Positions 34,179-44,300 of a stretch of 64,000 nt of DNA are shown one piece after another. The position numbers were made by a program, and so were the translations under genes. Numbering within the stretch: the first letter of the stretch is position 1; every line of letters starts with the position of its first letter. The stretch is from Micavibrio sp. UBA5572. Its GTDB lineage: Bacteria > Pseudomonadota > Alphaproteobacteria > Micavibrionales > Micavibrionaceae. The DNA is taken from the NCBI GenBank assembly GCA_002425415.1, contig DIMG01000029.1:186001-250000 (forward strand), in the 5' to 3' direction. The notes below the pieces were generated by a model. That model worked only from the letters and a program-made list of their open reading frames with translations. It was not told the DNA's origin and ran no database searches.

Positions 34179-35834
34179 ATGACTCAAAATAAAATTGACA
34201 GTAACTGGTGGCGTGGCGCGGTGATCTATCAGGTCTATCCGCGCAGCTTTATGGATATGAACGGCGATGGAATCGGCGATTTGCCGGGAATCGAGCATAA
34301 ACTCAAGCATATTGCTTCCTTGGGAGCTGATGCAGTCTGGATTTCTCCGTTTTTCAAATCTCCGATGAAAGATTTCGGATATGATATTTCCGATTACCGC
34401 GAGGTTGATCCTATTTTCGGACATATTGATGATTTCAAACGTATTTTGAAACGTGCCCATCAACTGAATCTGAAGGTTATTATTGATGAAGTCTGGTCAC
34501 ATACATCCGACCAACATCTCTGGTTTCATGAAAGCCGTCACAGTCGTGACAATGCCAAGCATGATTGGTATGTCTGGGCTGATCCTAAACCTGATGGCAC
34601 ACCACCGAACAATTGGCTCTCTTATTTCGGGGGGCCCGCATGGACTTGGGATGCGCGACGCGAGCAGTATTATCTTCACCACTTTCTGAGTTCCCAACCG
34701 TCTTTGAATTTGTGGTGTCCTGCCGTTCAACATGAAATTTTTGAAGTGGCAAAATACTGGCTGGATATGGGCGTTGACGGTTTCCGTCTTGATGTGATCC
34801 ATTCATATCAGCATGATCCTGAATTAAGAGACAATCCGGTGCGCGGGCCAAATGACCCCGTTCCTTCGGATATGCCTTTATCCAATCCGATGTCCTATCA
34901 AAGGCGCGTTCATAGTATGTGCACTCCCTATGTTATCTCTTATACCGAGAAACTTAGAGCGTTCATTAGTCAATGGGATAACCGGTGCTTATTAGGAGAA
35001 GCCGGTGGAGATGACAGCGAAGCTGTTGCCGCCAGCTATGTCCAGACCGACAAGCGCTTGCATATGGCTTATTCTTTTGGTCTTTTGGGATCTCGTATCT
35101 CTCACCATGATGTTGTCAGCACCGTTCAGCGTGTCGAAGACAAGCTTGGTGATGGATGGCTTTGTTGGGCGACCAGCAATCATGATACTGTTCGTGCGGT
35201 GTCCCGCATGCATGCTCCTGAACATTTACAATATGAAGCATCCCTTCTTATCATGGCGTTGGGACTTTCGCTGCGCGGGTCGTACTGTATGTACCAAGGA
35301 GAAGAATTAGGCTTGCCCCAAGCCAAACTTTCTTTTGAAGATTTGCGCGATCCTTATGATATTTCTCTTTATCCAAACCATGCCGGACGGGATGGAGCAC
35401 GGACTCCTCTTCCATGGGATTCAAAAAAGCCTCATGGCGGGTTTAGTTTCGGGCAAGAGCCATGGATAAAATTCTGGGATTCTCACCGTGATCTGGCCGT
35501 GTCTGTTCAAACAAGCGACCCGCACTCAACGCTGAACCATTACCGAAAATTTATTCAATTCAGGAAAGACACGCCAACGTTGTGGGATGGGGACATTCAT
35601 CTTCACAAGACATCTGATCCAATTGTTGCATGGACAAGATCGAAAGAGGATCATGAAATTCTCTGCGTTTTCAACATGTCTCAGGATGTCAGCAATTGGG
35701 CTGTTTCAGTTGACGGAGACTACTCTGCTCTGAACGGCATCAGCCATGGTTCGGCGTTCGATTTACAACATAATAAGGTCTACTTCAAACCTTACGGGTA
35801 CATATTCCTTGAACGCAAAAGAAACAAATCATAA
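34179..35834 (+). CDS. GH13 alpha-glucosidase (oligo-1,6-glucosidase type)
   Basis: The 551-residue enzyme hydrolyses short alpha-glucans or similar sugars to glucose. GH13 regions are clear: GAVIYQVYPRSFMDMNGDGIGDL near residue 10, DEVWSHTSDQHLWF near 102, DGFRLDVIHSY (nucleophile Asp) near 200, LLGEAGGDDSEAV (acid/base Glu) near 270, and SNHDTVRA (transition-state Asp) near 330. It has no signal peptide, so it is cytoplasmic and acts on imported sugars. Its 3' end overlaps the next open frame. The glucose formed could go to the nearby glucokinase. Confidence 0.92.
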   Translation: MTQNKIDSNWWRGAVIYQVYPRSFMDMNGDGIGDLPGIEHKLKHIASLGADAVWISPFFKSPMKDFGYDISDYREVDPIFGHIDDFKRILKRAHQLNLKVIIDEVWSHTSDQHLWFHESRHSRDNAKHDWYVWADPKPDGTPPNNWLSYFGGPAWTWDARREQYYLHHFLSSQPSLNLWCPAVQHEIFEVAKYWLDMGVDGFRLDVIHSYQHDPELRDNPVRGPNDPVPSDMPLSNPMSYQRRVHSMCTPYVISYTEKLRAFISQWDNRCLLGEAGGDDSEAVAASYVQTDKRLHMAYSFGLLGSRISHHDVVSTVQRVEDKLGDGWLCWATSNHDTVRAVSRMHAPEHLQYEASLLIMALGLSLRGSYCMYQGEELGLPQAKLSFEDLRDPYDISLYPNHAGRDGARTPLPWDSKKPHGGFSFGQEPWIKFWDSHRDLAVSVQTSDPHSTLNHYRKFIQFRKDTPTLWDGDIHLHKTSDPIVAWTRSKEDHEILCVFNMSQDVSNWAVSVDGDYSALNGISHGSAFDLQHNKVYFKPYGYIFLERKRNKS

Positions 35835-36378
35835 TACATCACTGTCATCCCGTCTTTTAATTATCGGGCGACATGGAGAGAAAAAGGATGATCCGTTTCT
35901 TCCCGATTGGGAACGCCCATTGACCCGAGCCGGTATTTTACAATGTCGGGTCAACGGAAATAGTCTGATGAGTCAGGGTATTCGTCCTGATTACCTGTTA
36001 TGTTCATCCAGCCCAAGAACCATCCACAGTCTTGAAACCTTGATTTCACAGATCATGTATGGCGATGATAATGTCCCTGAAACGCATACCTGCGGTACAG
36101 AGCTTTATAACGCTTATGATGCGGATATGATGATCGATGTGTTGACCAACCATGTTCCAGACGTTTCCTTATGCCCTTTGGTTGTCGGGCATAATCCAGG
36201 CATGCACCGATTGGCGCATTATCTGGCGCAAAAATCAAAACCCCATTTGGTATTTCAAATAGAAGGTGGGTTTCCATCATCGTCCATGTGTATTTTTCGT
36301 GTGACCTGTGAAAAATGGAGTGAAATTTCTCCACAAAATTGTGAACTATTGTATGTTCTCTGCGGTTCAGATCAATAA
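35809..36378 (+). CDS. Histidine-phosphatase (SixA/phosphoglycerate-mutase-like) protein
   Basis: The roughly 189-residue protein has the branch-1 histidine-phosphatase core: LLIIGRHGEKK with the phospho-accepting His, WERPLTRAG, CSSSPRTIHSLE, and VVGHNPGMHRLAH with the second His. It resembles SixA, which removes phosphate from HPt proteins; two HPt-bearing kinases are in this window, but a direct link is only a guess. No ATG precedes the core, so I took the TTG at 35809-35811, which overlaps the glucosidase end by 26 bases. The stop region overlaps the convergent hdaA-like gene by 7 bases. Confidence 0.82.
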   Translation: MNAKETNHNTSLSSRLLIIGRHGEKKDDPFLPDWERPLTRAGILQCRVNGNSLMSQGIRPDYLLCSSSPRTIHSLETLISQIMYGDDNVPETHTCGTELYNAYDADMMIDVLTNHVPDVSLCPLVVGHNPGMHRLAHYLAQKSKPHLVFQIEGGFPSSSMCIFRVTCEKWSEISPQNCELLYVLCGSDQ

Positions 36379-37070
36379 TCGACCTGCGCATCTTCTGTCA
36401 TGACCGTCCGGAGCAAGGGCTTGGTTAACTCCCCTTTCTTGAGAGCGGTCGCCGTCGATGACACTTTTTCAACCAACCGATCCAGCCCATCCCAAGACCG
36501 CTCCATCCGAAGAAGAATATATTCCAGAGAGTCTTGATCGATTTTAAAACTCTGGTCAAAAAATCTTTTGGCCATCACTTTTATTAGCAGTTCGTCATCA
36601 GGAGGTTTGATCTCGGCACTTTGTGCTGACCTTAAACGGGATTCCAAATCCCTGATTTCAAATTTCAGTTTTTCGGGTGACGTGGATGACAACCCCAAAA
36701 AGTAGAGTCCTTGTTGTTGAAATGCATTATACAAATGAAATAATTTTTCTTCTTGTGTGCGGTCGCCAATTAAAAATTCAAGGTGATCGATTACCAAATT
36801 TTCCTTGGCATTAATTAACTCTTCAACATCGCAAGTAGAAAACTCTTCCAGATTCAAACCTCTGGCTTGTGAAATGTTTTGCCAAACGGCTGCAAGGTGG
36901 GATTTACCGCATCCTTTTGGCCCGTATAATGTCATTGCAGGATAGGGCGTCCATTCTTTCGGCCATGTTTCTATCAAATGAGCGGCATAGTGATTGCACT
37001 CTCCCACCATGAAATCATGTCGTCCCATTGCTGGCGCAAATTTTAAATCCAGAGGAAGTTGTGAGATCAT
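36372..37070 (-). CDS. hdaA: DnaA-like ATPase, probably HdaA
   Basis: The 232-residue protein looks like the AAA+ part of DnaA without its DNA-binding domain: Walker A TLYGPKGCGKSHLAAVW near residue 50, Walker B region NLVIDHLEFLIG near 90, sensor-like segment GLYFLGLSSTSPEKLKFEIRDLESRL near 120-145 (arginine in the RDLESR motif). Hda/HdaA stimulates DnaA-ATP hydrolysis and so limits re-initiation of replication. I chose the ATG at 37068-37070 because AAGG lies five bases upstream and the perM-like stop ends just before; earlier in-frame ATGs at 37082-37103 overlap that gene. Confidence 0.85.
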   Translation of the reverse strand: MISQLPLDLKFAPAMGRHDFMVGECNHYAAHLIETWPKEWTPYPAMTLYGPKGCGKSHLAAVWQNISQARGLNLEEFSTCDVEELINAKENLVIDHLEFLIGDRTQEEKLFHLYNAFQQQGLYFLGLSSTSPEKLKFEIRDLESRLRSAQSAEIKPPDDELLIKVMAKRFFDQSFKIDQDSLEYILLRMERSWDGLDRLVEKVSSTATALKKGELTKPLLRTVMTEDAQVDY

Positions 37071-37071
37071 A

Positions 37072-38157
37072 TCAACCTTCATTCCCATTGGGATCAAAAT
37101 CAAGACGATAATAAATACTGGATTTGTAGCGTTCGATCAAAAATCCTGCAATCACTCCGATGCTGGCTGCAACCGGAATAGACAAGAACATTCCCAACAA
37201 ACCGAGTAACGATCCCCCTGCCATCAAGGAAAAAATAATCCATAGTGGGTGAAGACCAACACTATCGCCCAAAAGTTTTGGCGTAATAAAGTTTCCTTCT
37301 ATGAATTGTCCAACAAAGAAAATGGCAGCAATAATACCGATAAAACTCCATTCTCCTCCGGATTGGAGATAAGCCACAATTAAACTGGTAACCAACCCCA
37401 GCGCAGAGCCGACAAACGGAATGATGGATAATAAACCCGTTCCCAGACCAATCAGAAAGCCGTAATTCAATCCCGCTATACTCAGAGCAATGGCATAAAC
37501 CAAGCCCAAACAAAAACACACCATGATTTGACCACGGACAAAACCGGATATTTTCTGGTCAATTTTTCCTGCTAAATCACTGATTGTCTGAAGGTGGGTT
37601 ACCGGCATCAGATCGTGTACATAAGTAGTTATACGTGGCCATTCTTTTAACAGAAAATACGCGACAACCGGTGTAATCAAAACTGTGGTGAAGAAATCTA
37701 CAATCGCGAGGCTTCCAGTGGTTAATCCACCCAGAACGCCTTTACCGACTTGCAAAGCCTTGCCGATATTTTCCTTCATTGCTTCCTGAATTTGGTCGGC
37801 GGTAATCCGGTGGCCTATTTTTTCCTGAATCCATGCGATATTAGGTTCTAACATACTCCAGATTTTCTGAGTGTATTGTGGAGCTGCATCAATAAAGCCT
37901 ATGGCTTCCCGTGCAAGAATCGGCAAGATAATGGCCAGCAGAATTGCTGAAAGAATTAAAAAACACCCCAAAATTCCGAGCACGACCACGCGCCGTTTTA
38001 GCCCCATACGTACCAAACGATTTACCGCTGGGTTTAAAAGATAGGCGATAGCGCCCCCCAGAACAAATGGTAACAACATGGATTTAAACAGCCAAATCAG
38101 GAATATAAATCCTGACAATGCAATGCCCCAAAAGATAATCTGATGACTTGGTTTCAT
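37072..38157 (-). CDS. AI-2E-transporter/PerM-family membrane protein
   Basis: The 361-residue protein has about seven or eight hydrophobic segments, starting with HQIIFWGIALSGFIFLIWLF and LLPFVLGGAIAYLLNPAVNRL, and the PerM/TqsA-family block around GLGTGLLSIIPFVGSALGLVTSL (near residue 240) and FVGQFIEGNFITPKLLGDSVGLHP (near 275). The family exports diverse small solutes; the substrate is unknown. AGGA lies eight bases before the ATG. It is immediately upstream of the HdaA-like gene, a pairing common in alphaproteobacteria. Confidence 0.9.
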   Translation of the reverse strand: MKPSHQIIFWGIALSGFIFLIWLFKSMLLPFVLGGAIAYLLNPAVNRLVRMGLKRRVVVLGILGCFLILSAILLAIILPILAREAIGFIDAAPQYTQKIWSMLEPNIAWIQEKIGHRITADQIQEAMKENIGKALQVGKGVLGGLTTGSLAIVDFFTTVLITPVVAYFLLKEWPRITTYVHDLMPVTHLQTISDLAGKIDQKISGFVRGQIMVCFCLGLVYAIALSIAGLNYGFLIGLGTGLLSIIPFVGSALGLVTSLIVAYLQSGGEWSFIGIIAAIFFVGQFIEGNFITPKLLGDSVGLHPLWIIFSLMAGGSLLGLLGMFLSIPVAASIGVIAGFLIERYKSSIYYRLDFDPNGNEG

Positions 38158-38191
38158 GTTTATATCCTTTTAATTTTATATGATCTGCGGA

Positions 38192-39427
38192 TTAACGATA
38201 AATCTGGTATGTGCCATCCGGCATATTTTGGATGCGATACCCTTTAGACGCTGATGCCGCCATAAATGCTGTCCAATCTTCATAAAAAACTTCTATGTCT
38301 GCCTCATGCGCTTTTACGGATTTAATCTTATAGCTTGAAAGGCTGGGCGTGGCTTTCAAGAATTTCTGAAATCCCGCCCAATCTTGCAGATGGGGAAATA
38401 ATGTTTTTATTTTTGCTGATCCGGTTGCTGAAAATGATGGAGTATCCTTTGACGGGTGTATCGGTTGGGGAATTGACTGTTGGCTTATTTCCGGCTGCTG
38501 TGGTGTATCTGTTTCCGGTAAAAAATAGGGTTGCTGCCGATATTGTTCTTGTTTCCAATCTTCATGCAGTTTATTCAAAGCCAATTGAGCCGCGTTTATA
38601 TAAGCGTTTTCTTCGATCGATGTCACCGCCATCGAGACGGGGATGGTTTTAACCAAGGCAACACGGTTTTGGTCGGTTCGATACATGTCCAGCATAGCCA
38701 TAGGCGGCGTTGCCTTTTCCTGTGGACGCAAAGCCACCACGACCACATCCCCGACATTATAGCGTTCCCGTATTTTCCGGATTGATGACATCGACAACAG
38801 GTTTGGTGTTTTTTCCCAAACATCCGTTTGATCGGAAATATTCCCCAGCGGTAAAATAAATTGCGTGGTTGGAAGATTTGCGTTTCTTTGAAACGCTTGC
38901 CAGAGCAAATTTTTATCCTTATCCCACAAAACCGCCTGATCGCCATCATACGAATATGGCAAAATCAGTGTTTTTTCCGATGTTATTTCACCAGAACCAA
39001 CAACAGGGTCTCTTGTTGCTCCTTCTGTTACACTTTCATTCGGGCGGCCTATATTTTTTCCGAAATAGGAATTTAAAGCCGATTCCCTGAAACGGATGGT
39101 AAAACTCCCACGATACCGCTTGCTGGAGAGTTGTTCGTTTTCTATTTCAAAATCCCGCACCATGCCCGATAAAACCTCGGATGACGGCAAATTGCCGAGA
39201 TTTGAGGAATTTGATTGCCCCAAGCGTTCGGATAATTGCCGAAATGCCTTTTCTTGAGCCTCAACAAAGGCTTTGTCCCTTGCTTTAACCGAGGTTTCGT
39301 CCACGACATCCACACGGACACCCGTCACCACATAAGGGTCATAGGGTGTTTGCGCCTGCGCCTTATGTCCGAGCGGCAGGATCTGAAAAATTGAAATTAA
39401 AACAAGAGAAAAAACTATACGGCTCAT
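38192..39427 (-). CDS. DUF2066-containing exported protein
   Basis: The 411-residue protein has a signal peptide (VFSLVLISIFQILPLGHKAQAQ, cleavage after about residue 25) and then the DUF2066 region (VVTGVRVDVVDETSVKARDKAFVEAQEKA near 33-62). A Pro/Gln-rich linker (about residues 295-330) separates a small C-terminal domain. The function of DUF2066 proteins is unknown; they occur near purM and the perM-like gene in many proteobacteria, as here. It diverges from purM with 73 bases between. Confidence 0.8.
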   Translation of the reverse strand: MSRIVFSLVLISIFQILPLGHKAQAQTPYDPYVVTGVRVDVVDETSVKARDKAFVEAQEKAFRQLSERLGQSNSSNLGNLPSSEVLSGMVRDFEIENEQLSSKRYRGSFTIRFRESALNSYFGKNIGRPNESVTEGATRDPVVGSGEITSEKTLILPYSYDGDQAVLWDKDKNLLWQAFQRNANLPTTQFILPLGNISDQTDVWEKTPNLLSMSSIRKIRERYNVGDVVVVALRPQEKATPPMAMLDMYRTDQNRVALVKTIPVSMAVTSIEENAYINAAQLALNKLHEDWKQEQYRQQPYFLPETDTPQQPEISQQSIPQPIHPSKDTPSFSATGSAKIKTLFPHLQDWAGFQKFLKATPSLSSYKIKSVKAHEADIEVFYEDWTAFMAASASKGYRIQNMPDGTYQIYR

Positions 39428-39500
39428 GGCAAAACGTCTAAAGAATGTGTTTGTAAAATGATTTTCAGGTTACCCCTGACCTGTTTATAGTAGAAAGGCA

Positions 39501-40574
39501 ATGTTTTCAATGAAACAGAGTGCATATAAAGAATCCGGCGTCGATATCGAAGCAGGCGATGCCTTAGTTGAAAACATTAAGCCCATGGCAAAATCAACCC
39601 ATCGTTCAGGAATGATGGGCGGATTAGGCGGTTTTGGGTCTTTATTTGATGTCAAAGCAGCAGGATATACTGATCCGGTGATTGTTTCATCCACAGACGG
39701 TGTCGGCACCAAAATCCGTGTGGCCATTGATTGCAACATTCATAATACTGTCGGGATTGATCTGGTGGCAATGTGCGTCAATGATCTGATTGTCCAGGGG
39801 GCTGAACCACTCTTTTTCTTGGATTATTTTGCATCATCAAGGCTTGATGTTGATATGGCAACTCAAGTGATTTCGGGTATTGCCGAAGGATGTCGTCAGG
39901 CCGGCTGTGCCTTAATCGGTGGTGAGACAGCTGAAATGCCAAGTATGTATGCCGACGGCGATTATGATCTGGCCGGATTTACAGTTGGAGCGGTTGAGCG
40001 TTCCAAATTGCTTGATGGTTCTGATATTCAGGCTGGCGATATTGTTTTGGGCTTGGCCGCTAGCGGACTTCATTCAAACGGTTTTTCTTTAGTCCGCAAA
40101 ATCATTGCAGATCAGTCCCTTAGCTATCAATCCCCCCTGCCATACGACCCGTCTCGTAACATTGCAGACGAGGTGTTGATCCCAACAAAAATCTATATTC
40201 ATTCCCTTTTACCATTGATGAAAAATTCCAATGTTATTAAAGGGCTTGCTAATATTACAGGCGGCGGATTATTGGAAAATATTCCGCGCGTAATCCCTGA
40301 TGGACTGTCTGTTGATCTGGATGCCGCAGCTTGGGAGCTCCCCCCTATTTTTAAATGGCTTCAAGACTGTGGTCATATTGAAAATTCCGATTTGGCGCGG
40401 ACATTGAATTGTGGGATCGGCATGGTCGCAATCGTGCGTCCCGAAGATGTCGAGCATGTCACGGATCAATTGGTTGCCGCCGGAGAGACGATCTATCCCA
40501 TCGGGCGTATTGTTCAGGAAACACGCGCCCAATGCGTTCATATTCATAATATGGACAGACATTGGAAGGCGTAG
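39501..40574 (+). CDS. purM: Phosphoribosylformylglycinamidine cyclo-ligase
   Basis: PurM closes the imidazole ring to 5-aminoimidazole ribotide in purine synthesis. The 357-residue protein has the ATP-binding and dimer motifs of the family: GGLGGFGSLFDVKAAGYTDPV near residue 40, DGVGTKIRVA near 70, AMCVNDLIVQGAEPLFFLDY near 94, and ALIGGETAEMPSMY near 138. AAGG lies before two possible ATGs (39501 and 39510). The short leader contains competing small hairpins (TCAGG/CCTGA and CAGGT/ACCTG near 39460-39476). It is followed by purN after two bases. Confidence 0.93.
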   Translation: MFSMKQSAYKESGVDIEAGDALVENIKPMAKSTHRSGMMGGLGGFGSLFDVKAAGYTDPVIVSSTDGVGTKIRVAIDCNIHNTVGIDLVAMCVNDLIVQGAEPLFFLDYFASSRLDVDMATQVISGIAEGCRQAGCALIGGETAEMPSMYADGDYDLAGFTVGAVERSKLLDGSDIQAGDIVLGLAASGLHSNGFSLVRKIIADQSLSYQSPLPYDPSRNIADEVLIPTKIYIHSLLPLMKNSNVIKGLANITGGGLLENIPRVIPDGLSVDLDAAAWELPPIFKWLQDCGHIENSDLARTLNCGIGMVAIVRPEDVEHVTDQLVAAGETIYPIGRIVQETRAQCVHIHNMDRHWKA

Positions 40575-40576
40575 CC

Positions 40577-41161
40577 ATGCCGGAAACCCCCAGCAGAAAA
40601 ATTGGATTGGCTGTTTTGATTTCAGGTCGTGGAAGCAATCTTCAATCCTTGATTGACGCCTGCCGCCTTCCTGATTTTCCTGCGGAAATTAAAGTGGTTG
40701 TGTGTAACAAACCTGAAGCTTATGGAATTGAACGCGCGAAACAAGCTGGTCTTCCTTGTGTGGTGATTTCGCATAAGGACTTTTCTTCACGAGAGGCCTT
40801 CGAGCAAGCCATGCTGAATGCCTTGTCTGATTATGACATTGATTTGATTTGCCAGGCCGGATTTATGCGAATTTTAACTCCTCATTTTATAACGCCTTGG
40901 GCAGGCCGCCTTATCAATATTCATCCATCTCTTTTGCCTAAGTTCAAAGGCCTACATACCCATGAAAGGGCAATAGAAGCAGGTGAAACAGAAGCCGGAT
41001 GCACCATTCATTATGTCACAGAGGGTGTTGATGAAGGGGAAATCATCTTGCAGCGCCGTGTCCCCATTCTTGAACATGATACGCCCGATGATTTGGCTGC
41101 CCGTGTTTTAGAACAAGAGCATATAGCTTATCCCGAGGCCATTAGGTTACTGGCGAAATAG
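40577..41161 (+). CDS. purN: Phosphoribosylglycinamide formyltransferase
   Basis: PurN transfers a formyl group from 10-formyl-tetrahydrofolate to GAR, an early purine step. The 194-residue protein has LISGRGSNLQSL near residue 13 (phosphate binding) and INIHPSLLPKFKG with the catalytic His near residue 116, preceded by the AGFMRILTPHFI segment. I chose the ATG at 40577 because GGAAGG lies seven bases upstream; the frame is also open five codons earlier. It follows the purM stop by two bases, the usual purMN operon. Confidence 0.93.
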   Translation: MPETPSRKIGLAVLISGRGSNLQSLIDACRLPDFPAEIKVVVCNKPEAYGIERAKQAGLPCVVISHKDFSSREAFEQAMLNALSDYDIDLICQAGFMRILTPHFITPWAGRLINIHPSLLPKFKGLHTHERAIEAGETEAGCTIHYVTEGVDEGEIILQRRVPILEHDTPDDLAARVLEQEHIAYPEAIRLLAK

Positions 41162-41199
41162 TTATGACAATTTAAAGGGCGGCAGCTTTCACGTTTTGC

Positions 41200-41269
41200 C
41201 CAATCTATACACTATATTAATATTTTTATCAGATCGTATAGATTGGAAGCAAAAGGGTATTCTTTTTGC
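41200..41269 (+). promoter_or_regulatory. Perfect 11-bp inverted repeat and second hairpin before the large hybrid kinase
   Basis: CCAATCTATAC (41200-41210) and GTATAGATTGG (41236-41246) are exact inverse complements, 25 AT-rich bases apart. A second hairpin follows at once, GCAAAA (41249-41254) with TTTTGC (41264-41269). They lie 35-104 bases before the chosen ATG at 41304 and 38 bases after purN. The first could be an operator or a purN 3'-end structure; no T-tract follows it directly. Confidence 0.55.
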
Positions 41270-41303
41270 GAAACAGTCTTCGCGTATTCGGACGCACCAC
41301 AAT

Positions 41304-44300
41304 ATGTATCGCCTGAGCCTTTCTCTTTTCTTTTGTTCGCTTGCCCTGCTTTCCCGCGCGAGAACAGGTCTTTCCGTCTTATTGGCATTTTTCTTTTTTA
41401 CGATTACGATTTTTTCCTCCACATTTACGCATGCGCAAACGGCGCAATATTCCAGTGCGGTCTTAAGTGACTTTACAGAGCGCATCCAGTTAAAAGAGCG
41501 TTATTACGTGATTGAAGATGTGGACGCCACTATCACCAGAACCAATGTCGAAACAATTATTCGATCAGGAAAACTTCACGGTTATCTTTCTAAAACCGGA
41601 AAATATAATATGGGTTATTCAGGAAAAGCAGCTTGGCTTATTTTTCCAATCTCAAGCATCAGCAGTTATAATAACTGGAAATTGACTTTTGGGACGCAAT
41701 TTCAGGGACGCTATTCTCCGCTCAAAACATTTTCCTTGTACGATATGAATTCTGGAAAATATTTATATCAAACCGATACTTTGAATCATCCATCAAAAAT
41801 TGTGCCCGAAACTTTTAGGATAGAGGCGCGATCTCAGAGCACAACCTATTTGATTGCTTATGTCAAAAGTGCCCCTGCAATTTTGACGATTTTATCACCT
41901 GAAATCATAAACCCACGTTACGAAACTCCTTTCCATTCTTGGGAAACATGGATTGTTACCGCCTTATCTTTGGCCGGATTGTTGACTCTGTTAACTATTT
42001 ATAAAACGACGCGCAATGCATCGTATCTCTTTTTGGCGCTGATTTGGGGAATGACTTTTATTCGTCATCTATTCGTAACCAATTTCTTGTATGTTGATTT
42101 TATCGAGTCCGATATGTTCATTCCGATGACATGGATATTTACCCCCTTTCTTATTTTAGGGGCTTTGTGGACATCCCCAGGAGCAAAAGACGATCTTCCG
42201 CCTTCTTTGATTATTGGTGCGGCTTGTTTGTTTATGATTTCCAGCATTACCGGATTAATCCTGATGCAACCTATGCCTAATCTTTCTACCTTCCTGATAT
42301 ACGGGCCAATCGGTATGGCCTGCCTTCTTGCCGCGTTCTCAACATGGCCTTTTATTTTTGCAGGGCACAGAACAGAATTGCTTTGCCTTGCTTCATCCTC
42401 CTTGTTCCTTGGGCTTATGATTATCTGGATATGCCTTATTTCTTTGTCCGTTGTCAAAGATTCCGATCTCAATCTTATGGTCAGTGAAATTCTTTTATGT
42501 TTTTCTATTATTTGTTCTGCTATTTTTTCCAGTGGAAAAAAAGAAGCCGGAACAACTCTAAGAAATCTGATTGTTAAAAATGATTCATATGATGATGATC
42601 CATCGCAATATGAATCATCTCCCTTAAAAGAAGCCAAAGAACTTTCAGAACACAAACGCCTCATTCAAGTTCTTGAGAAAGAACGCCAAAATATGGCAGA
42701 CATGCAGTTACAAGCCGCACGCCAAACAGATGAAATGCGCAAGTCAAAAGAAATGGCCGATGAAGCCAATCGTGCCAAATCCGCATTTCTGGCAATTGTG
42801 AGCCATGAAATTCGCACTCCGATGACCGGTATTATGGGGATGATCCGCTTGCTTCAGGATACCCATATCACTAAAGAACAACGTGAGTATGTCTCTACAA
42901 TTAAAGATTCCGGCGATGCTATGCTCGCTTTGCTGAATGATATTCTCGACTATGAGAAGATCGAAAGTGGCAAAATGGATCTGGAAATTATGAACTGCGA
43001 TATTCGCCGTCTGGCACGCAGTATCCACACCCTGATGAGTGGTCATGCCGCATCCAAAAATGTTGATCTTATTCTTGAACTTGATCCAAGCATACCTACT
43101 TGGGTTAAGTGTGACCCAACGCGTTTGCGTCAAGTGATCCTCAACTTATTGAATAACGCTATAAAATTTACAGGAAAGGGCTCTGTTTACTTGCGCATCC
43201 GCAACCTGACCAGCGATGAACTTTCATCGCAAGGCATTTATCAACTCTATTTTGCCGTTCAAGATTCAGGTATTGGCATTAGCCCAGAAGCCCAGAAAAA
43301 ATTGTTTATGCCGTTTTCTCAGGCAAGTACCAGTATCAGTCGAAAATATGGAGGGACAGGTCTTGGCCTTGCCATTTGTAAACGCCTGATTGAAACAATG
43401 GGTGGCGGAATCAGTATCAGCAGTAAGGAAAACGAAGGAAGCACCTTTTTCTTCACGCTTAATCTTCCTTCCGGTGAAGAAGAGTCAGAAGATCAACTGC
43501 CGCAACAGATCACTGAATCTATCCAAACTGATGAAATTATACTGAGCAAACCTTTGCATATCCTGATTGTTGATGATAATGGCATTAACCAAAAAGTTGT
43601 TGCAGGATTTGTTGGCAAGCTGGGATGTAGTTACAAAACAGCCAGTAATGGTCAGGAATGTCTTAGCTTACTCTCACAAGATCATTTTGATTTGATCCTC
43701 ATGGATATTGAACTTCCCGATATGAACGGAATGGAAGTTACACAAAAAATCCGCAATCTTAATCTCGATCATAAAGCTTCTATCCCCATTGTCGCCCTGA
43801 CAGGTAATGTCGGTGATGATGATCTTAAGGCCTATTTTGCGGCTGGAATGAATGATTTTGCACCCAAGCCTATTATATTTGAAAAAATTGCTGAGTTGCT
43901 GCTCAAAGCTGACCATCAAATGATGTTTCCGTGGAATTTAGATCAAATCAATATAGATGAAAACACGGGGGGTATCATGCAAGCTGCTGTTATACCAGAA
44001 ACTCCTGTTCCTGTTGAAACTCCAGAGCCCAATACTCCTGCGTCTAATACAGTGATCCATCTTAAGATACCCAATGATGACGTTGATCCATTTGTTACTG
44101 TTCCAATGTCCGAATCTCCTCCGGTTATCAAAATCATTTCGGACTCCGAAGATTCTGCCTTGATCGAAACCAATACCGATTTTCTGGACATAGGTGATTT
44201 AAGCTTAAATGAAGAGGATGAGGATTCCTTCGCTCTGGCCGTCCGCCGTTTTGAGGAACAAGAGGCACTGAAGGCCTCTGGCAGCAGCACCCCCTCTACG

